64,000 bases of DNA from RUG420 sp045642465. Its GTDB lineage: Bacteria > Bacillota > Clostridia > Oscillospirales > Acutalibacteraceae. Below, piece by piece: positions 7,786 through 15,914 of the stretch (the first letter of the stretch is position 1; each line of letters starts with the position of its first letter). The notes beneath the pieces were generated by a model, which saw nothing but the letters and a program-made list of their open reading frames with translations, did not search any database and had not been told where the DNA came from. The stretch covers positions 1 through 64,000 of the forward strand of contig JAZUIY010000015.1 in the NCBI GenBank assembly GCA_045642465.1. Direction: 5' to 3'. The translations under genes were made by a program, and so were the position numbers.

Positions 7786-7816
7786 AGCCCTGAGCATCCC
7801 GCTCAGGGCTCTTTTT
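7786..7816. terminator. Intrinsic terminator, convergent
   Basis: AGCCCTGAGC/GCTCAGGGCT with an A run on one side and a T run on the other, shared by the sirtuin gene and the leftward membrane-protein gene. Confidence 0.9.
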
Positions 7817-8159
7817 AATATTTCTGATTCAGCACCAAATAGGAAACCCAATAAATGGCTAGCTCTGCGCAAAGGCAAATGCTGAGTACCTGTCCCAGTA
7901 CAGCCTGCTCGGTAATCCAGAATACCAGGGAAGCAACCGCCAAGCCCAATACCATAATGTATCCGGTAATGGCCCAAGCTCGTTCCCGAAGCTGTTTGTT
8001 CCGTTCGTCGTTGGCAGCAATGTCTATTTGCTGTTTGTAGTCTTCATTGGTCTGGTACTTAATATTCCGAACCAGTTGTAAAACGCCAACAGCAATGAGG
8101 CCGCCGCCTAAGCCGGCCCAAACGGTGTCCGAAATCTTTTCCATAATGGAAAGCACCAA
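7815..8159 (-). CDS. Small membrane protein, unknown function
   Basis: From the TTG at 8159 this is 114 residues with about three hydrophobic segments and a charged loop (NEDYKQQIDIAANDERNKQLRE). I do not recognise a family with certainty. The start is doubtful: the only good ribosome binding site (GAGAGGAGG) lies about 30 bases upstream and is followed in frame by ATC/ATT codons. Initiation there would add a hydrophobic stretch (IIIGIVLLVLSIM) before the first methionine. It faces the sirtuin gene and has no partner. Confidence 0.65.
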   Translation of the reverse strand: MVLSIMEKISDTVWAGLGGGLIAVGVLQLVRNIKYQTNEDYKQQIDIAANDERNKQLRERAWAITGYIMVLGLAVASLVFWITEQAVLGQVLSICLCAELAIYWVSYLVLNQKY

Positions 8160-8321
8160 AAGAACAATACCAATAATGATGTAGCCTCCTCTCTCAAAAT
8201 GTCAAGGGAACTTTACATCAATATTTTTGAACGAATGACTTTCCAGTTTTTATTAGCCCTTCCCTGCCGTTCTTCCGTATTTCTTTGTGTAAAACAAATT
8301 CACACTAAAGGAGTGACTCAA

Positions 8322-8894
8322 ATGAAAAAGTTATTTGCAATGATGATGGCCCTTCTCATGGCCGTATCCCTTATGTGCTCTGCATCCGCACTGAGCCTCA
8401 ACGACGTTCAGAAGAAAGTTGACGGCATCCTGTATGCAGACGTAATCAAGAATCTGAAAAAAGGTCAGGGCTACGCATTTGTACCGGTTGCAGACAAAGG
8501 CTTTGACGCACTGATTGTTGCCGACAACGTAAAGGCAAACAAGGCTGGCGTTGCTACTGCTAAGAAGGCTACCATTTACTGCGTTTGCAGCAAGGGTAAC
8601 GTAAAGAACTATGGCAAGATTGTCAGCGACACCAACTTGGCTGTTTCCCAGAAAAAATACCTCATTACCACCTGTGGTACTGAAATTGTTAAGGACACCG
8701 TTGGTATTTACACCGGTTCCATGATGACCTATGAAGCAGCTTCCCGCTTCACCGAAAAGGGCAAGACCATTTACTACTATTCCAACTATGCCGAAAAGTA
8801 CACCGACAAAGTGTCCACTGACGGCACTCACTATAAAGAACTTCAGAAGGAACTGAAGAATGCCGATGTCATCCACTTCAACGTTGTAAAATAA
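8322..8894 (+). CDS. Secreted protein, tandem paralogue family member A
   Basis: A 190-residue protein starting at ATG 8322 with AAAGGAGTGA upstream. Residues 1-23 are a Sec signal peptide ending SASA-L. The mature part shows the family pattern: Y-A-D-V-I-x-x-L-x-x-GQGYAF at the start, DALIVAD, TIYCVC, YGKIVS, then MMTYEAA, and the end HFNVVK. I do not recognise the domain. Four relatives lie at 9083, 9797, 10491 and 12585. Two Cys occur in the mature region. Its own terminator follows, so it is probably monocistronic. Confidence 0.85.
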   Translation: MKKLFAMMMALLMAVSLMCSASALSLNDVQKKVDGILYADVIKNLKKGQGYAFVPVADKGFDALIVADNVKANKAGVATAKKATIYCVCSKGNVKNYGKIVSDTNLAVSQKKYLITTCGTEIVKDTVGIYTGSMMTYEAASRFTEKGKTIYYYSNYAEKYTDKVSTDGTHYKELQKELKNADVIHFNVVK

Positions 8895-8918
8895 CCTATC
8901 TGAAATGACCTTGCATAG

Positions 8919-8955
8919 AAAAAGAGCTCTGATTTCCAGAGCTCTTTTCTTATTT
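8919..8955 (+). terminator. Intrinsic terminator after member A
   Basis: AAGAGCTCTG/CAGAGCTCTT stem with a T-rich tail. Confidence 0.9.
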
Positions 8956-9082
8956 TGTTACAAATCATTACGCCAATTATTTCAATCTTTACAGTTGATT
9001 ACAATGCCCCAAAAGTCCTGTCCTTAACTCCTCATTACCCGTATCATGAGTTATGAAATTTACCCTCAAAGGAGTCCTAGAA

Positions 9083-9688
9083 ATGAAAAAACTGTTTGCC
9101 CTCATCATGGCCCTTCTCATGGCCGTATCCCTTATGTGTTCCGCTTCCGCACTGAGCTGTAAAGATGCTCAGAAGAAAGTGGACGAAGCCCTCTATGCAG
9201 AAATCATTGAGAGTTTAGACCCAGGCCAAGGTTATGCATTCATCCCTGTTACCGACAATGGCATTGATGCCCTGCTGGTTCCGGGAACCCTGACCAAGCA
9301 GAAAGATGGCACGGTTACCGGCAACGGCCGTGGATACCTGTACTGCATTGACCGCCTCGGAAGAGTTCAGTGGGTTAGCAGACTTTATACGGACACCCCA
9401 TATGCCACCGGCAACGGCAGATTCCTCTACACCACCTTCATGACCGATAACAAGAATATTGACTGGGTGGAAAAGAACCACGTTATTGTTGGTGTTGGCG
9501 AATACAATAAGCTCCTAATTGAAAGTGCCCGCGTAGATCCTTTAACAGAGGGAACCATCCGGTATTCTTACCACTCCGTATGTGATGAAAGCTTGTTGGG
9601 TGCAGACGACAAAGACGGCAAACAATTAAAGCGAATGATTAAAGAATATAAAGCCGCAACCCCTGTAAACTTTACCATTGTAAAGTAA
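9083..9688 (+). CDS. Secreted protein, tandem paralogue family member B
   Basis: A 201-residue protein. Its signal peptide is almost identical to that of member A (MKKLF..., ALLMAVSLMCSASA), indicating a recent duplication, while the mature part has diverged and is about ten residues longer. Family marks: LYAEIIESLDPGQGYAFIP, DALLVP, YLYCID, and the C-terminal ATPVNFTIVK. ATG 9083 follows AAAGGAG; an upstream in-frame ATG at 9053 would disrupt the signal peptide. Function unknown. Confidence 0.85.
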   Translation: MKKLFALIMALLMAVSLMCSASALSCKDAQKKVDEALYAEIIESLDPGQGYAFIPVTDNGIDALLVPGTLTKQKDGTVTGNGRGYLYCIDRLGRVQWVSRLYTDTPYATGNGRFLYTTFMTDNKNIDWVEKNHVIVGVGEYNKLLIESARVDPLTEGTIRYSYHSVCDESLLGADDKDGKQLKRMIKEYKAATPVNFTIVK

Positions 9689-9700
9689 GCAGTTTTTTAA

Positions 9701-9733
9701 AAAAGGAAGCCGATTTGGCTTCCTTTCTTTTTT
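9701..9733 (+). terminator. Intrinsic terminator after member B
   Basis: AAAGGAAGCC/GGCTTCCTTT with a T-rich tail. Confidence 0.9.
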
Positions 9734-9796
9734 ACTAGCCATTTTCTTTTTTTCTCCGTATTAACTACCGACATTATTTGATTAAAGAGGAAAACC

Positions 9797-10390
9797 ATGA
9801 AAAAAATAGTTTCTCTCCTGTGCGCGCTGTTAATGGCAATTTCCTGCGTGTGCTCCGCTTCTGCCAAGACACTGAGCCATGAGGAAATGGTATCCGCCAT
9901 GAACCAGCAGTTTTATTCCGACATTATTGAGGACTTACAGCCGGGCCAAGCTTACGCCTTTGCCTCCATTACCGGCGGCCACTTTGATGCGCTGATTGTT
10001 ACCGACAAAGCCAACATAGCCAAGGACGGTACCGTCACCGCCAACGAAGGCACCATTTATTGCACCGACTTATCGGGCCGAGTGCAGTGGTATGGAAGAG
10101 CGTATAGCGATGCACCTCTGACTGTAGGACAAAAGCACGTCCTATTTACCCTGCTGAAAACAGAAATCACCACCGAAATTACCAAGTGTAAAATTGATAT
10201 TTTCTCCGGTGACTTCATCACCATGGAATGCGCTTCCAAAATGCAGGACGCTTCCAAGAAGACACAGTATTATTACTTCTGCCCAGAAAAGCAGAATATA
10301 AATGAACTGTCTTCTGACAGCCGTCCTTATGACCGATTGGCCAAGGAATACAAGGATTCCACCCCAATTGAGTTCACCCTAGTGAAGTAG
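9797..10390 (+). CDS. Secreted protein, tandem paralogue family member C
   Basis: A 197-residue protein with a signal peptide ending CSASA-K and the family pattern: FYSDIIEDLQPGQAYAFASI, DALIVTD, TIYCTD, WYGRAYSD, then KIDIFSGDFITMECAS, and the end STPIEFTLVK. AAGAGG precedes ATG 9797. The order of conserved blocks is the same as in the neighbours, so all share one domain of about 165 residues. I cannot assign a function; extracellular location is clear from the signal. Confidence 0.85.
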   Translation: MKKIVSLLCALLMAISCVCSASAKTLSHEEMVSAMNQQFYSDIIEDLQPGQAYAFASITGGHFDALIVTDKANIAKDGTVTANEGTIYCTDLSGRVQWYGRAYSDAPLTVGQKHVLFTLLKTEITTEITKCKIDIFSGDFITMECASKMQDASKKTQYYYFCPEKQNINELSSDSRPYDRLAKEYKDSTPIEFTLVK

Positions 10391-10490
10391 CGCATTGTTC
10401 AGGGTTTTTTAACAAATAATTAGTAGCCATCTCTTTGCTTTTGTCCGTATACAAGAATGTAAGAAAGATAAAAAGTGTAAGAGGTAATGT

Positions 10491-11072
10491 ATGAAAAAAA
10501 TTTTTGGAGCATTCATTGCTCTCCTTCTCACGGTGACCGTGATGTGCTCCGCATCTGCATGCGGTTGCACGCTTTCCAAAACACAACAAAATGAAACGCT
10601 ATATGAAGATGTTATCAACAGTCTTAAATCGGGCCAAGCTTATGCTTTTGCAAGTATTGCCGGTGACGAGTACGACGCCTTGATTGTAGCCGATGAGGTT
10701 TACGACAACGGTGATGGAACCAGGATTGCAACAAGCGCTACCCTTTATGGTGTAGATGCAGACGGCAATCTGATGCAGTACGGGAAAGTATTTAGTGAGG
10801 GTCCGACATATCCACTTTCCGTTTATGAAGACACCTACCTCCTTTCCGGAAGTAAAGAACGCGTCAGCAAAGTCTTTATAGACATTCAAAATGGTGCCAT
10901 GTGTACCAAAGAGGATGCCAGTGCACACATTGGCGATGACGGTAAAGTTCATTACTTCTACTTCTCCCTAGATGAAGAATTTGAAGGTGAAGTTCAAGAT
11001 GATTCCCATCTGGTGCAGCTGTTCAAAGAGTACGGAACCGCTACTCCTATCAACTTCACCGTAATCCGATAA
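10491..11072 (+). CDS. Secreted protein, tandem paralogue family member D
   Basis: A 193-residue protein with signal MKKIFGAFIALLLTVTVMC and then SASACGC. A Cys pair sits at the expected cleavage site, so it could be cleaved by signal peptidase I or lipidated; the lipobox is poor. Family marks: LYEDVINSLKSGQAYAFASI, DALIVAD, TLYGVD, QYGKVFSEG, FIDIQNGAMCTKEDAS and the end ATPINFTVIR. RBS AAGAGGTA is upstream. Confidence 0.85.
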   Translation: MKKIFGAFIALLLTVTVMCSASACGCTLSKTQQNETLYEDVINSLKSGQAYAFASIAGDEYDALIVADEVYDNGDGTRIATSATLYGVDADGNLMQYGKVFSEGPTYPLSVYEDTYLLSGSKERVSKVFIDIQNGAMCTKEDASAHIGDDGKVHYFYFSLDEEFEGEVQDDSHLVQLFKEYGTATPINFTVIR

Positions 11073-11124
11073 TTCCCTTTTCCTCCCAACCAATAACATC
11101 ATTTGATAACATCTTTTCATATAA

Positions 11125-11161
11125 AGAAGAGCAGACCGCGTGGCCTGCTCTTTCTATTTTT
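11125..11161. terminator. Intrinsic terminator, convergent
   Basis: AAGAGCAG-ACC pairs with GGC-CTGCTCTT, with T-rich sequence on the plus side and A-rich on the other. Shared by member D and the leftward phosphoesterase gene. Confidence 0.75.
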
Positions 11162-11175
11162 ATGGAGTTTTTGAA

Positions 11176-12480
11176 TTAGAAGGCAGGATCTACATCGCCC
11201 TGTAAGTATGGGTGGTCCAGGTAGATGTTGCCGAATTCCGTGGTGGAACAACCGTAGTCGGTGTAAGCGTTTTTATGGGTCTGAGTCCAAGTGCCGTCCG
11301 GATGAATCAGGATGACTACTGCGCCCCGCTGGGTGCCGGATTTGTCCAGGCCGTCATAGGCAATGTTGTCCTCGGAGTTGCCGTAGGAAAGCAGCACGCC
11401 TTTGTAGGTTACGACTGCGTTATTGGTGTGGTCGTGGCCAACGAAAACGCCTTCCAGAAGGCCTAATCCGTCTGGACCTAAGGTTTCAAAGAATTTATCC
11501 TGCTGCGCAGCGGTGCCTTCCTTTGCCCATCCACCATAGGCAACTCGGGTCTGCCATTTTTCGTTAAAGGAATCTCCCCAAACACCGGAGACATATTTGC
11601 TGTCTTTGGTGTCTTTCCAGTTGTTTTGTCTCAGTTCCTGATAAGCGGTATCAAACTCGCCAAGTGGAATATGCTGGAAGGAAAGTACTTTTGGATTGCC
11701 CAGCTTGCTCAGGCTGTCTTTTGCCCAGGCAACCTGTGCATCGTGAATCACGTCATAGTCTTGGCCTAAAGAAGCCAACGGGCTCTGGTTCGGGTAGGAG
11801 TTGGAGTCCATTAAAAGCAGGGCTTTCCGGATGCTGCCGTCTTTGTTTTTCAACACAACCATCTGGTTGGTTACGGATGGCATGTCGTTGTCGGTATCGG
11901 TAAAGTCTTGCTGCAGGAAGCAATAGTGGCCGCCCTTTTTCATGTAGAGTTCTGCCAAGGATTGTCTTCCGGTGTAGCCAATACTTTCGGTGTCATGGTT
12001 TCCGAATACAGTGGTGTAATAAACACCGGCCTGTTCAAAGAGACACATAATGTCCTTGGCAGCCATGCCGTTATTCAGGGTTCCGCCACCATGTATTACC
12101 GGATATGGCACTGCATAGGTGTTGTCCCCGGTTAAAATAACGAAGTCCGGTTTTTCTTTCTGCATCATGGTCATGACTTCAGTAACGGCTTTCCGGTCTT
12201 TCTGAACCGTAAACAAACCACCGCCAACATGGATGTCCGTAATAACCATGACCTTCATGTCTTTGTCGGATGTGAAAGTATAGTAGCCGGTATCCTTGTC
12301 CAAGGTCGGTTCTATACGGGATACCCCCGTGTAATCCACTGCATCTAAGGATTTTATGTAGGTTCTCAAGTTATGTGAAGCAATGACATTTCCCAAAAAC
12401 AGAACGCCGTAAAGGATGGCCAAAGCCAATACAATGTAGAGCAAGATAAACCACTTGCTGCGCTTTTTTGTTTTTGCCAA
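11176..12480 (-). CDS. Membrane-anchored calcineurin-like metallophosphoesterase
   Basis: A 434-residue protein starting at TTG 12480, 8 bases after AGGAGG; an in-frame GTG at 12489 overlaps the RBS. One N-terminal transmembrane segment (about residues 10-32) anchors it. The binuclear metal motifs of the family are all present: VITDIHVGG (D-x-H), ILTGDN (GDx), FGNHDTES (GNHD), SFQHIPLGE and GVFVGHDHTN (GHxH). The domain therefore faces outside and probably hydrolyses phosphodiesters or phosphomonoesters of envelope components. It is inserted, on the opposite strand, within the paralogue family. Confidence 0.9.
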   Translation of the reverse strand: MAKTKKRSKWFILLYIVLALAILYGVLFLGNVIASHNLRTYIKSLDAVDYTGVSRIEPTLDKDTGYYTFTSDKDMKVMVITDIHVGGGLFTVQKDRKAVTEVMTMMQKEKPDFVILTGDNTYAVPYPVIHGGGTLNNGMAAKDIMCLFEQAGVYYTTVFGNHDTESIGYTGRQSLAELYMKKGGHYCFLQQDFTDTDNDMPSVTNQMVVLKNKDGSIRKALLLMDSNSYPNQSPLASLGQDYDVIHDAQVAWAKDSLSKLGNPKVLSFQHIPLGEFDTAYQELRQNNWKDTKDSKYVSGVWGDSFNEKWQTRVAYGGWAKEGTAAQQDKFFETLGPDGLGLLEGVFVGHDHTNNAVVTYKGVLLSYGNSEDNIAYDGLDKSGTQRGAVVILIHPDGTWTQTHKNAYTDYGCSTTEFGNIYLDHPYLQGDVDPAF

Positions 12481-12584
12481 AAAAAGCACCTCCTAAAGTC
12501 GTTGTCCTTCCAATTCAGTATATCATGAATCGCATTTTTCTAGTATAATAGTAAGGTAAATGATTCTTATTAAAGGGTGATTTT

Positions 12585-13154
12585 ATGAAAAAGGCAACCG
12601 CACTATTTCTTCTGTTGGTTTTGGTGTTTAGTTTGGTTCTTTCCGGCTGCAAAAAGATTGAATATCCAAACGACATTGACAAGAAACTTTACGAAGAAAC
12701 CGTAAAAAATCTGAAAGAGGGTCAGGCCTTTGCCTTTGCCTCTGTTGGCGGACAGTATGATGTCCTGCTGGTAGCCGATGAAACCTTCGGCATTGACGGA
12801 GACAAACAAGGTGCCAAAGAGGCCACGCTTTATTGTGTGGACTCCGGAACCCACATTATGGACTACGGAAAAGTCATTTCCAAAAGTGACAACTACCCAA
12901 TTGCCGTCTTTGGCAAGTACCTAATGTTTGGAGACTCTTCCGAAATTAGCAAAATTTATGTAGATGTCCAAAACGGAGCCATTATGACCTATGAGAATGC
13001 TGCGGTTACGTATGACCTCTACGGCTCCCCTTCCTACAGTTATTTCTCTTTGGAAGAACACATTGACGGCAGTGCGCCGGACGACAGTTACATGAAGAGC
13101 CTGCAGGAAGACTACACCCATGCAGAACCATTGGCATTTACTTTAGTGGAATAA
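12585..13154 (+). CDS. Lipoprotein, paralogue family member E
   Basis: A 189-residue relative of members A-D whose signal ends in LSGC, a good lipobox, so it is membrane-anchored rather than released. The mature domain keeps the pattern: LYEETVKNLKEGQAFAFASV, DVLLVAD, TLYCVD, DYGKVIS, YVDVQNGAIMTYENAA and the end AEPLAFTLVE. It lies 9 bases before the PPC-domain gene and is the first gene of an operon running through GNAT to the PurF-like gene. Confidence 0.87.
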   Translation: MKKATALFLLLVLVFSLVLSGCKKIEYPNDIDKKLYEETVKNLKEGQAFAFASVGGQYDVLLVADETFGIDGDKQGAKEATLYCVDSGTHIMDYGKVISKSDNYPIAVFGKYLMFGDSSEISKIYVDVQNGAIMTYENAAVTYDLYGSPSYSYFSLEEHIDGSAPDDSYMKSLQEDYTHAEPLAFTLVE

Positions 13155-13163
13155 GGAACTCAT

Positions 13164-13586
13164 ATGAACTATAAAAGATTTGAAAACGACATTGTCCTTC
13201 GCTTAGATCCGGACGAAGACATTAACCAGTGCCTTCTGGACTTGGCGGAGAAAGAAAATATTACTGCCGGCAGCATTACCGGCATCGGCGCTACGGACGA
13301 CTTCACCGTAGGCGTTTGGGACATGGCCAAAGGAGACTATGACCTAGTCCACTATGCAGGAAAAGGCAATTATGAAATTACCTCTCTGGTAGGCAACTTC
13401 AGCATGATGAACGGGGAACGCTATGTCCACGTTCACATTACCGCTGCCGGTCATGAACCGGGTATTGTTGGCGGTCATCTGCTGAAGGCCCGCATTTCCC
13501 TTACCGCTGAAATCAACATTCATGTGGTAAACGGCGTAGTAGACCGTAAGCGCAATGAAGAAATTGGAATTAACCAAATCCTGTAA
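13164..13586 (+). CDS. PPC (DUF296) domain protein
   Basis: A 140-residue single-domain protein of the plant-and-prokaryote-conserved (PPC/DUF296) family, which forms trimers and occurs either alone or attached to AT-hook DNA-binding segments in plants. Seen here: VLRLDPDEDI, the GSITGIGATDDF strand-loop, LVGNFSM, HVHITAAG and GGHLLKA, the last carrying the conserved His residues. No DNA-binding tail is present, so a DNA role is unproven. In operon with member E and the GNAT gene. Confidence 0.9.
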   Translation: MNYKRFENDIVLRLDPDEDINQCLLDLAEKENITAGSITGIGATDDFTVGVWDMAKGDYDLVHYAGKGNYEITSLVGNFSMMNGERYVHVHITAAGHEPGIVGGHLLKARISLTAEINIHVVNGVVDRKRNEEIGINQIL

Positions 13587-13598
13587 GGAGCGTTTATT

Positions 13599-14138
13599 GT
13601 GGCTGTCACATTAAAACCAATTGAGAAAAAGGACTTCCCTCTTTGGGAAAAGCTTTATGCAGAAGCCTTCCCAAAAATGGAACGCATTCCGTATAAAATC
13701 CTTCGGCGGAAGGCCGTGAAGGGCGTAGCAGAATGTCTCGGCATTTATGACGGAGACACCTTCGTCGGATTCTTCTACAGCATGGTGCAGGAAAGCTTTA
13801 GCTACCTGGTTTACTTTGCTGTCCGTTCCGACATCCGAGGCAAAGGTTACGGCACCCAGGCTCTGACCGCTTATAAAGAATTGCACAAGGATGAAATCAT
13901 CTTCTTGGCATTAGAGCCGGAAGACGAACAGGCCCCCAATGCCGAGCAGAGAAAACGCCGTCACGACTTTTATGAGCGCAACGGCTTAAAAGACATGTCC
14001 CGGGTCATTAAAGAAGGTCCTGTGGTTTATGAAACCATGAGCACCGGCAAATATATAGAACCAAGAATCTATTCTGACATGATGAATCATTTGGTTGGTA
14101 GAATCTACCGCCTCATCATACCAATGGAATTAAGATAA
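13599..14138 (+). CDS. GNAT family N-acetyltransferase
   Basis: A 179-residue GNAT protein starting at GTG 13599, with AAGGAGCG upstream. The acetyl-CoA-binding loop is IRGKGYGTQAL; the preceding strand is YLVYFAVRSD. The C-terminal part HDFYERNGLKDM is the usual beta5 region followed by beta6. Substrate unknown. It sits between the PPC-domain and PurF-like genes with short spacers (12 and 24 bases), so it is probably co-transcribed. Confidence 0.87.
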   Translation: MAVTLKPIEKKDFPLWEKLYAEAFPKMERIPYKILRRKAVKGVAECLGIYDGDTFVGFFYSMVQESFSYLVYFAVRSDIRGKGYGTQALTAYKELHKDEIIFLALEPEDEQAPNAEQRKRRHDFYERNGLKDMSRVIKEGPVVYETMSTGKYIEPRIYSDMMNHLVGRIYRLIIPMELR

Positions 14139-14162
14139 GCTAATAATAAAGGAGTTTCACAC

Positions 14163-15581
14163 ATGGGCGGATTTTTTGGCGTAGCATCCGAAGAAAGTTG
14201 TATCTTTGATTTATTCTTTGGTACAGACTATCACTCACATCTGGGCACCAGACGTGCCGGTATGGCAACCTATGGACCGGACGGGTTCTCAAAGTCTCTG
14301 AAGAACATTGAAAACACCCCGTTCCGTACCCGTTTTGAAGATAGTCTTTCCAAGTTAACCGGTAATATGGGCATCGGTTGTATTTCCGACTTTGAGGCAC
14401 AGCCTATTTTGGTTCGTTCTCACCACGGTTCCTTTGCCATTACCACCGTATCCAAAATCAACAACTCAGAAGAGTTGGTAGAGAGCATCATCAAAGACGG
14501 TACCCACTTCTTTGAAATGAGCAACGGGGACATTAACTCCACCGAATTGGTGGCAGCCCTCATTAACCAGAAGGACAACCTGATTGACGGTATTCAGTAT
14601 GCACTGGATTCCATTGACGGGTCCCTCTCCATGCTGATCCTCACCCCAAAAGGCATTTATGCTGCCCGTGACAAAATGGGCCGAACTCCTGTTATTTTAG
14701 GGAAAAAAGAAGGCGCCATCTGTGCCTGCTTTGAAAGCTACTCCTTTAACAACTTAGGCTACCAGACCTATAAAGAACTGGGTCCTGGTGAAGTGGTTGT
14801 ATTTGACGCCAAAGAAGCCAAAACTTTGGTTGCCCCTGGAAAGGACAAGAAAATCTGTACCTTCCTTTGGGTTTACTACGGTTACCCGACCGCCTCTTAT
14901 GAAGGGGTAAACGTAGAAGCCATGCGTTACAAGTGTGGCGAACTCCTTGCTAAAAGAGATAAATTAGACGGGATTGTAGACGTGGACACCGTAGCCGGCG
15001 TTCCGGACTCCGGTATTGCCCATGCCGTCGGTTACGCCAACGCTTCCGGCATTCCATTCTCCCGTCCATTCATTAAGTACACTCCGACCTGGCCTCGCTC
15101 CTTTATGCCAGTGTTCCAGGAACAGCGGAACTTAGTAGCCCGCATGAAGCTGCTGCCGGTAAAGGAACTCATTGAAGACAAGAAGATGCTCCTCATTGAC
15201 GACTCCATTGTCCGTGGTACCCAGCTTCGGGAAACCGCCGAATACTTATATGAAAGCGGTGCAAAGGAAGTACATGTACGTCCTGCCTGCCCGCCAATTG
15301 TTTATAACTGTAAGTACTTAAACTTCTCCCGCAACCCATCTGAAATGACACTGGAATCCAGAAAGATCATCAATCAGTTGGAAGGCCGGGAAGTAACCGA
15401 CGCAGAAACCTTAGATAAGTACACCGACCCAACTACCCAGGAATATGCCAACATGTTGGAAGGCATTCGTCAGGACATGGGCTTCACCACCCTGCGCTAC
15501 CACCGGTTGGACGACCTCTTAGAATCCGTCGGTTTGGATAAGTCCCAGCTCTGCACTTACTGCTGGAACGGAAAAGAATAA
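14163..15581 (+). CDS. Amidophosphoribosyltransferase (PurF)-like protein lacking the catalytic Cys
   Basis: A 472-residue homologue of glutamine PRPP amidotransferase, the first enzyme of purine synthesis. The C-terminal phosphoribosyltransferase domain is intact: PRPP motif LLIDDSIVRGTQL and VAGVPDSGIAHA, plus Cys residues (RPAC, LCTYC) that match Fe-S ligands. The N-terminal glutaminase domain is present (LGTRRAGMATYG, ARDKMGRTPVILG), but the protein begins MGGFFGV instead of MCGxxGI, so the nucleophilic Cys next to the initiator Met is a Gly. It should not hydrolyse glutamine. It could use free ammonia or be regulatory. ATG 14163 is supported by AAAGGAG. Confidence 0.88.
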   Translation: MGGFFGVASEESCIFDLFFGTDYHSHLGTRRAGMATYGPDGFSKSLKNIENTPFRTRFEDSLSKLTGNMGIGCISDFEAQPILVRSHHGSFAITTVSKINNSEELVESIIKDGTHFFEMSNGDINSTELVAALINQKDNLIDGIQYALDSIDGSLSMLILTPKGIYAARDKMGRTPVILGKKEGAICACFESYSFNNLGYQTYKELGPGEVVVFDAKEAKTLVAPGKDKKICTFLWVYYGYPTASYEGVNVEAMRYKCGELLAKRDKLDGIVDVDTVAGVPDSGIAHAVGYANASGIPFSRPFIKYTPTWPRSFMPVFQEQRNLVARMKLLPVKELIEDKKMLLIDDSIVRGTQLRETAEYLYESGAKEVHVRPACPPIVYNCKYLNFSRNPSEMTLESRKIINQLEGREVTDAETLDKYTDPTTQEYANMLEGIRQDMGFTTLRYHRLDDLLESVGLDKSQLCTYCWNGKE

Positions 15582-15587
15582 GCAAAA

Positions 15588-15622
15588 AAATAAACCCCTT
15601 GCAACTGCAAGGAGTTTATTTA
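15588..15622. terminator. Intrinsic terminator, convergent
   Basis: AATAAAC-CCCTTGCA / TGCAAGG-AGTTTATT with flanking A and T runs between the PurF-like gene and the leftward DUF1294 gene. Confidence 0.8.
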
Positions 15623-15629
15623 TTACATG

Positions 15630-15914
15630 TTACATAGTTGCGCATCCGGAAATGCTCATAATAATAATGATAACCACCAGGAACAGGTGAATACCGAAAA
15701 TAACCGGAACGCCGTAAACGAATTTTTCTTTTTTGGTTTTGTGGTGGTAGTAACGCATGCCTAAGTAGGCACCGAGGCAACCGCCAATCCAGCAACAGGC
15801 AAGCAATACCCATTCCGGAACGCGGGACAAGTGCTTTCTTGCACGTTTCTTATCAAAGCCAAAGAGCCAAAAGGTAAAGACGTTGATAAGAATCAGGTAG
15901 AAAATAAATTTCAT
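15630..15914 (-). CDS. DUF1294 domain membrane protein
   Basis: A 94-residue protein with three hydrophobic segments and the family pattern NVFTFWLFGFDKKRARK, RVPE, then GGCLGAYLGMRYYHHKTKK. DUF1294 proteins are small membrane proteins of unknown role. Its ATG overlaps the stop of the upstream YoaK-like gene by four bases (ATGA), so the two are translationally coupled. Confidence 0.88.
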   Translation of the reverse strand: MKFIFYLILINVFTFWLFGFDKKRARKHLSRVPEWVLLACCWIGGCLGAYLGMRYYHHKTKKEKFVYGVPVIFGIHLFLVVIIIIMSISGCATM

